Position numbers and translations under genes: made by a program
Shown: piece by piece, positions 60,158-64,000 of the stretch
Layout: each line of letters opens with the position of its first letter
Position numbering within the stretch: the stretch's first letter is position 1
The notes under the pieces: generated by a model
Seen by the model: the letters and a program-made list of their open reading frames with translations, nothing else
What the model was told of the DNA's origin: nothing
Database searches by the model: none
Source of the DNA: Roseateles sp. DAIF2
GTDB lineage: Bacteria; Pseudomonadota; Gammaproteobacteria; Burkholderiales; Burkholderiaceae_C
Length of the DNA stretch: 64,000 nucleotides
Assembly: GCF_015624425.1 (NCBI RefSeq)
Contig: NZ_CP049919.1
Span: 2,604,001 to 2,668,000 of the forward strand
Reading direction: 5' to 3'

Positions 60158-61664
60158 GTTCCTGCCGGTGGTGCTGTCGGAGCAGCTGGTGCCGGGCAGC
60201 TTTGCCTTTGCGCTGAACCTGCTGGTGGATGAGGAGCTGGACCTCTCGGCGCTGGACGCGCGCTTTCGCAACGAAGAGGTGGGCGCCAGCGCCTACGACC
60301 CGCGCGTGCTGCTCAAGATCGTGCTGCTGGGCTACAGCCGCGGCCTGGTGTCGAGCCGGCAACTGGAGCGGGCCTGCGAGCATGACATCCAGTTCATCGC
60401 GATCAGCGGGGACAGCCACCCCAGCCATGCGCAACTGGCCAAATTCGTCAGCGGCCTGGGGCCGCAGATCAAGGCGCTGTTCCATCAGGTGCTGCTGACC
60501 TGCGATGCGCAGGGCTTGATCGGTCGAGAGCTGTTCGCCATCGACGGCGTGAAGCTGCCGGCCAACGCCAGCAAGGAGCGCAGCGGCACGCATGCGGAAT
60601 TGCTCCACCGGGCGCGCCGGCTGGAGAAGGCGGCCGAGAAGATCGTGAGCCTGCACCAGGCGCAGGACAGCCGCACCGGGACGCCCGGCGATGAAGCACT
60701 GCAGGCGCGCCGCCAGCAGCGTGTGGACGCCCTGCGCCGCGAGGCCCAGCGCACGCGAGAGTTCCTGCGCACCACGACGCCGCGGCGTAACCGCAAGGGC
60801 CAGGAGCTCAAGACCAACATCACCGATCCTGACAGCGCCAAGATGGCCACCAGCAAGGGCGTGATCCAGGGCTATGCGGCCCAGGCCGCGGTGGACGCGC
60901 GGCACCAGGTCATCATCGCGGCGGACATCACTGGCTCCGGCTCGGAGCAGGCCATGCTGCTGCCCATGGTGGAGCAGGCACGGCCCTTCGCTGACGCGCA
61001 GACACTCGTCACGGCAGACGCTGGCTACCACAGCGATGTCAACGTGCAGGCCCTGCACGCGCAAGGCAGGCCCGCGCTGATTGCCGACACGCAGATGCGC
61101 CAGCGCGATGAACGCTTCAAGGACCACGCTCAGCACAAAGCCCAGCCCGACCCGCTCTACGACAAGCAGGCCACCGGGCAGGGCAAACCATCGATCAAGC
61201 ACTTCGGGCCGAGCGACTTCCGATTTGATCCAAAGGCCAGGACGGCGATCTGCCCGGCCGGCCAGACGCTGCGCAGCAGCGGGGCGATCTACCAGGTGGG
61301 CAAGGGCCAGCGGCGCGAAGACTTCAAGGCCAGGCCCGAGGATTGCCAAGGCTGCGCGCTGCGCACCCAGTGCCTGCGCCACCCCGAACGCACAGCTGCA
61401 CGCAAGGTCTCGCTGTTCCACGCCAGAGAGCTCGACCCGAACGATCCGAGTCAGCGCATGCGCCGGGCCATCGACAGCCCGCAGGGGCGAGCGTTGTACA
61501 GCCGGCGCATCGCCACGGTGGAGCCGGTGTTCGCCAACCTGCGGCACAACAAGCGGCTGAGCCGCTTCACGCTGCGCGGCGCGGCCAAGGTGGGGGCACA
61601 GTGGCAGTTGTTCTGCCTGGTGCACAACATCGAGAAGTTGGCGCACAGCGGCTGGAGGCGGTGA
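60027..61664 (+). mobile_element. IS1182-family insertion sequence in the cassette array (right end not resolved)
   Basis: Holds a full-length IS1182-type transposase. The left boundary TTGAGGCTGTAAAAAATC is fixed by the second copy at 62633. Only a 6-bp GGCTGT (60031) / ACAGCC (61670) inverted match was found at the right, so the right end is uncertain and could lie between about 61665 and 61830. Confidence 0.7.
60123..61664 (+). CDS. IS1182-family transposase
   Basis: 513 residues from ATG 60123 behind GGAGG. MFLPVVLSEQLVPGSFAFALN and LVDEELDLSALDARF open the N-terminal DUF772-like domain (DPRVLLKIVLLGYSRGLVSSRQLERAC). The DDE-type catalytic region includes IDGVKLPANASKE (first Asp), ITADAGYHSDVN-like VTADAGYHSD, and ANLRHNKRLSRFTLRG near the end. 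A zinc-like Cys cluster (CQGCALRTQC) precedes it. It appears intact and possibly active. Confidence 0.9.
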   Translation: MPRYKPQVRGAMFLPVVLSEQLVPGSFAFALNLLVDEELDLSALDARFRNEEVGASAYDPRVLLKIVLLGYSRGLVSSRQLERACEHDIQFIAISGDSHPSHAQLAKFVSGLGPQIKALFHQVLLTCDAQGLIGRELFAIDGVKLPANASKERSGTHAELLHRARRLEKAAEKIVSLHQAQDSRTGTPGDEALQARRQQRVDALRREAQRTREFLRTTTPRRNRKGQELKTNITDPDSAKMATSKGVIQGYAAQAAVDARHQVIIAADITGSGSEQAMLLPMVEQARPFADAQTLVTADAGYHSDVNVQALHAQGRPALIADTQMRQRDERFKDHAQHKAQPDPLYDKQATGQGKPSIKHFGPSDFRFDPKARTAICPAGQTLRSSGAIYQVGKGQRREDFKARPEDCQGCALRTQCLRHPERTAARKVSLFHARELDPNDPSQRMRRAIDSPQGRALYSRRIATVEPVFANLRHNKRLSRFTLRGAAKVGAQWQLFCLVHNIEKLAHSGWRR

Positions 61665-61830
61665 GGGCCACAGCCAGGGCCGTGATATCCCCCATCAGCA
61701 GGGTTCGGCAGCGCTCACAGGCGCCCGCAGTTGGCGCCACAATCATCCGGAATGAAAACTCTGCTGAACCAGCTCCCGTTCCGCTCGTCAAAGTCCATGA
61801 CGCGTGGGCAGAGGGTTATTGGACAGCTTC
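61665..61830 (+). other. Segment between the IS1182 transposase and the next cassette
   Basis: About 166 bp holding the unresolved right end of the IS and probably the tail of a disrupted cassette. A CGTCA/TGACG hairpin (about 61776-61793) and a GCTGAAC (61763) could be attC remnants, but no convincing attC fold was found. Confidence 0.4.
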
Positions 61831-61843
61831 GTTAGACCTCGCT

Positions 61844-62500
61844 ATGCCCCCCCGCTACGCCGAGTGGTTGAAGTACGTTTTTGAGCGCCCCGTGACGCCC
61901 AATGGCTGGTACTTCGATATTGAAACTCTAGAGCTGTTTGAAGCCGATGCGAGTGAGTTGGTGGAGCTCGTGGCGGCCGCCTTCGAGAACTGCGCCCGCG
62001 ATCTCGCTTCGTACTCCAATGAGCAGTTGCGCTACGGGCTCTCGTACATTGTCGACAACGGCGCCTCTGACATCGTGTTCGCAATCATGTCTGAGGATGT
62101 CGCAGTCGAGTTACGTTTGCGCGCTATTGCGGGACTCAAGCATGTGTACTCACACATCTTCGAAACTCGCTGCGCGCCCGTCCTTGGTCACACAAGCGAA
62201 CCTGGCAGCAATGCGCTGAACTACATGTGCTACATGCTTTGGGACATATCGCCGCTGTCATACTGGGAGCGATCGCCAAAGCGCACCATCTTCTACGGTG
62301 CGGTCTGCGACGTCTTAGAACGTGCGCTGACATCACCAAATCGAGCATGTGTGGAGAGCGGCTTGCATGGCTTAGGCCACATCTATTCCTCCTACCCTGA
62401 GCGCGTGGAAGAAGTCATCGACCAATACCTCCACGCTGCGAGTCCGCCGGAAGACCTACGGCGGTACGCCATGAATGCAAGGAGAGGGCATGTCCAGTAG
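61844..62500 (+). CDS. Cassette-borne hypothetical protein, 218 residues
   Basis: 218 residues from ATG 61844, 7 bp after the cassette start GTTAGAC (61831-61837), which is complementary to GTCTAAC (62522) of its attC. This fixes the gene as a cassette and argues for this ATG, although the frame is open much further 5' through the IS. Alpha-helical, HEAT-like: YAEWLKYVFERPV, LVELVAAAFENCARDLAS, LRYGLSYIVDNGASDIVFAI, RLRAIAGLKHVYSHIF, VESGLHGLGHIYSSYPERVEEVIDQYL. Composition is lower in GC than the chromosome. Function unknown. Confidence 0.75.
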   Translation: MPPRYAEWLKYVFERPVTPNGWYFDIETLELFEADASELVELVAAAFENCARDLASYSNEQLRYGLSYIVDNGASDIVFAIMSEDVAVELRLRAIAGLKHVYSHIFETRCAPVLGHTSEPGSNALNYMCYMLWDISPLSYWERSPKRTIFYGAVCDVLERALTSPNRACVESGLHGLGHIYSSYPERVEEVIDQYLHAASPPEDLRRYAMNARRGHVQ

Positions 62501-62521
62501 TCGTTGGCGCACGTCCCCGAT

Positions 62522-62638
62522 GTCTAACTTGTCGGTCAAGCGGACGCCAACACGGGCCATGGCTTCGCCATCTTCATGGCCAGTGTTGGTGCCCTCCGCC
62601 CTGTCGGGCTCCGGCGCCGCTTACCTTGGGCGTTGAGG
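62522..62638 (+). other. Long attC site of cassette 4
   Basis: R'' GTCTAAC (62522) matches the cassette start GTTAGAC. The large imperfect stem includes CCAACAC...GGCCAT paired with ATGGCC...GTGTTGG around the TTCGCCATCTTC loop. R' GTTGAGG has its crossover at 62632|62633, where the second copy of the 133-bp repeat begins. About 117 bp. Confidence 0.75.
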
Positions 62639-62763
62639 CTGTAAAAAATCTCCCCGGTGCGGGAGTCTCCGAATAGCGCGGTCAGGCGCCGGGCGCTGCA
62701 ATCGAGGCCGAGTCAGAGGAGGCCACGGATGCCGCGCTACAAGCCTCAGGTCCGAGGTGCGAT
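62631..62763 (+). repeat. 133-bp direct repeat, copy 2 (truncated IS1182 left end)
   Basis: Same sequence as 60025-60157. It stops at GCGAT where an IS3-family element starts. Again it begins at an attC crossover. Confidence 0.9.
62729..62763 (+). pseudogene. Truncated IS1182 transposase start
   Basis: The first 35 nt of a second transposase copy (MPRYKPQVRGA), cut by the IS3-family insertion at 62764. The rest is not found downstream in the window. Confidence 0.85.
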
Positions 62764-62766
62764 TGC

Positions 62767-62801
62767 GCTGCCCCCAGGTTTCGTAGCACTTCGATCTAGA
62801 G
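62767..62801 (+). repeat. Left terminal inverted repeat of the IS3-family element
   Basis: GCTGCCCCC then AGG, TTCGTAGCA and TCTAGAG, mirrored at 63965-64000 with a few mismatches. The stop of orfB lies inside it. Confidence 0.88.
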
Positions 62802-63674
62802 CCCTGGGGTTTGCATCGTAGTTGGTGATGCGGGGTTTGGCGCGGTGCCGCCCGCATGCTGGCGGCACCGTGCGGCGAACACGGCCGGCGGCACGTAGCC
62901 AAGGGTGCTGTGCGGCCGGTGGTGGTTGTAGTCCTCGCGCCAGTTGTCGATGACGCTGCGCATGTGGCTCAGGCTGGCGAACCAGTGCTGCGACAGGCAC
63001 TCGTCGCGGAAGCGGCTGTTGAAGCTTTCGATGTAGGCGTTCTGCACCGGCTTGCCTGGCTGGATGAAGCGCAGTTCAACGCCGTTGCGGGCGGCCCAGC
63101 ACTGCATCGTCCGGCCGGCGAACTCCGGGCCGTTGTCTGTGCGGATCACCTTGGGCAAGCCCCGCTCGGCCTTGACCTGGTCGAGCACCCGCGTGACGTA
63201 CAGCGCTGGGATCGACGTATCCACAGCGATCCGCACCGCCTCCTTGCTGCAGTCGTCCACGACCGTCAGCGTCTTGATTCGTCTGCCGTTTGCCAGCTCG
63301 TCGAACACGAAGTCCATGCTCCACACCTCATCGGGTTGCATCGGGCGCACCAACAGCTGCCGCTCAGGCACCGGCAGCTTCTTGCGCCGGCGCTTGCGCA
63401 CCATCAGCCCTTCCTCGCGGTAGACCCGGTACGTCCGCTTGACGTTGATCGTCCAACCTTCGAGCTGCAGCCGGCTGTGCAGCATCCGGTAGCCGTGACG
63501 GCGGTGCTGGCCGGCGAGCTCCGTCAATCGCTCACGCAGCCGGCCGTTGCCGTCGTCGCGAGGGCGGTAGCGCAGGGTGCTGGCGCTCATGCCCACCAGC
63601 CCGAGGGCTCGGCGTTCGCTCAAGCCCCTGTCCTGCAACTGCCGCACGACCTCGCGCCGCGCCGCCACGGCCAT
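62796..63674 (-). CDS. IS3-family transposase OrfB (DDE integrase domain)
   Basis: 292 residues from ATG 63674, which overlaps the orfA stop (TGATG). rve-type integrase core: first Asp in EVWSMDFVFDELANG, second in VIRTDNGPEFAGR, Glu in QNAYIESFNSRFRDECL, and HSTLGYVPPAVFA at the end. An N-terminal HTH_21-like region (HRRHGYRMLHSRLQLEGW) precedes it. In IS3 elements the active enzyme is usually an OrfAB fusion made by -1 frameshifting. Confidence 0.93.
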   Translation of the reverse strand: MAVAARREVVRQLQDRGLSERRALGLVGMSASTLRYRPRDDGNGRLRERLTELAGQHRRHGYRMLHSRLQLEGWTINVKRTYRVYREEGLMVRKRRRKKLPVPERQLLVRPMQPDEVWSMDFVFDELANGRRIKTLTVVDDCSKEAVRIAVDTSIPALYVTRVLDQVKAERGLPKVIRTDNGPEFAGRTMQCWAARNGVELRFIQPGKPVQNAYIESFNSRFRDECLSQHWFASLSHMRSVIDNWREDYNHHRPHSTLGYVPPAVFAARCRQHAGGTAPNPASPTTMQTPGL

Positions 63675-63934
63675 CACTTTCCCTTGAGAACCTCGCGCAT
63701 CGCGTCGATCTCAAGCATCGAGTTGGCCAGCAGCTTCTTGAGCTTCGTGTTCTCGGCCTCCAGCGTCTTCAGCCTCTGTGCGTCCGACACGTTCATGCCG
63801 CCGAACTTGGCCTTCCAGGCGTAGTAGCTTGGCTCGCTGAAGCCATGCTTCCTGCACAACTCCTTGACCGGCAGCCCGGCATCGGCCTCACGCAGGAAGC
63901 CAATGATCTGTTCCTCGGTGTATCGCTTCTTCAT
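63674..63934 (-). CDS. IS3-family transposase OrfA
   Basis: 86 residues from ATG 63934 (MKKRYTEEQIIGFLREADAG, the standard IS407-group start; an upstream ATG at 63949 is less likely). Helix-turn-helix VKELCRKHGFSEPSYYAWKAKFGG, then a leucine-zipper segment (LKTLEAENTKLKKLLANSML). It binds the element ends and forms the fusion partner for OrfB. Confidence 0.92.
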   Translation of the reverse strand: MKKRYTEEQIIGFLREADAGLPVKELCRKHGFSEPSYYAWKAKFGGMNVSDAQRLKTLEAENTKLKKLLANSMLEIDAMREVLKGK

Positions 63935-63964
63935 CGGTCCGATCTCCATCTCGGGTTGATCGGA

Positions 63965-64000
63965 CTCTAGAACGGCCTGCTACGAATCCTCGGGGGCAGC
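63965..64000 (-). repeat. Right terminal inverted repeat of the IS3-family element (cut by window end)
   Basis: Reverse complement reads GCTGCCCCCGAGGATTCGT and onward to TCTAGAG, matching the repeat at 62767. By symmetry about three more bases lie outside the window. Confidence 0.85.

Larger units (their letters stand above)
62764..64000 (-). mobile_element. IS3-family element, IS407 group (last few bases outside the window)
   Basis: The inverted ends match closely: GCTGCCCCC-AGG...TTCGTAGCA...TCTAGAG from 62767, and its reverse complement with the same blocks ending at 64000. Total length about 1.24 kb, with two overlapping reading frames (OrfA, OrfB) as in IS407-type elements. It is inserted in the second IS1182 copy. 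Confidence 0.9.

Noticed and set aside
61763..61837. An attC site just before cassette 4
   Set aside because: GCTGAAC and GTTAGAC could be its ends, but the sequence between them does not fold into a convincing attC stem.
61343..61843. Upstream extension of the 218-residue cassette gene into the transposase gene
   Set aside because: The cassette core site GTTAGAC at 61831 and its matching R'' place the gene start at 61844; the extension is out-of-frame transposase sequence.
1..64000. CRISPR arrays, tRNA and rRNA genes
   Set aside because: Looked for regularly spaced repeats, cloverleaf-type sequences and rRNA signatures; none seen.

Overview
The window is a stretch of a very GC-rich (by eye about 70% G+C) betaproteobacterial chromosome. 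The gene content suggests a Burkholderiales bacterium of the Rubrivivax/Leptothrix/Roseateles kind: a cyo quinol oxidase operon coupled to RegB/RegA, RhlE, a LuxI/LuxR pair, IS1182 and IS407-group elements, and integron-type sites. The taxonomic guess is inference; there is no rRNA or tRNA gene here.

Positions 1-18114 are mostly core genes: a truncated FAD oxidoreductase lipoprotein, a DUF2087 protein, a DEAD-box helicase with its own sigma70 promoter and about 300-nt leader, a cold-shock/DUF1294 protein, a GNAT enzyme, and the minus-strand operon cyoABCD-SURF1-regB-regA. That operon is divergent from an MFS transporter, with an FNR/ANR-type box between them. A DODA-type dioxygenase, a LysR pair, a lipoprotein, a DUF1801 protein and a GAF protein follow.

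At 18471-19695 a low-GC SIR2-like gene sits in a typical integron gene cassette, between an attI-like site and an attC hairpin. A three-gene MukF/MukE/SMC-like (MksFEB) operon follows (19773-24760).

The centre (24803-53597) is one quorum-sensing-controlled biosynthetic locus. luxR is at the left edge on the plus strand behind a perfect 18-bp lux-type palindrome. From 53529 down to 25663 lies an essentially unbroken minus-strand operon of 21 genes, headed by luxI behind a second lux-type box. The genes match the prodigiosin/tambjamine logic. Pyrrole and methoxybipyrrole-carbaldehyde (MBC) formation is covered by PigI-, PigG-, PigA-, PigJ-, PigH-, PigM- and PigF-like proteins. PigC-like condensation, PigL-like phosphopantetheinylation and PigK/HapK are also present. 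A fatty-acyl-AMP ligase-ACP, an acyl-CoA dehydrogenase and an aminotransferase-acyl-ACP-reductase fusion supply an alkyl amine. PigD, PigB, RedL and RedK homologues are absent, so a tambjamine-like enamine is more likely than a tripyrrole. A RedG-like Rieske oxygenase and a LolCDE/LolA-like export set with a beta-barrel protein make the cluster unusual.

To the right are an MgtC-family gene and a cobalamin riboswitch upstream of a TonB receptor/PepSY/[2Fe-2S] operon. Then comes a second attI-like site, in the same orientation and with exactly the same internal spacing as the first. It is followed by a cassette array with attC sites, an IS1182-family transposase whose left end coincides with the attC crossover point, a truncated second copy of that left end, and an IS3-family (IS407-group) element running off the window. 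No integron integrase gene is present.
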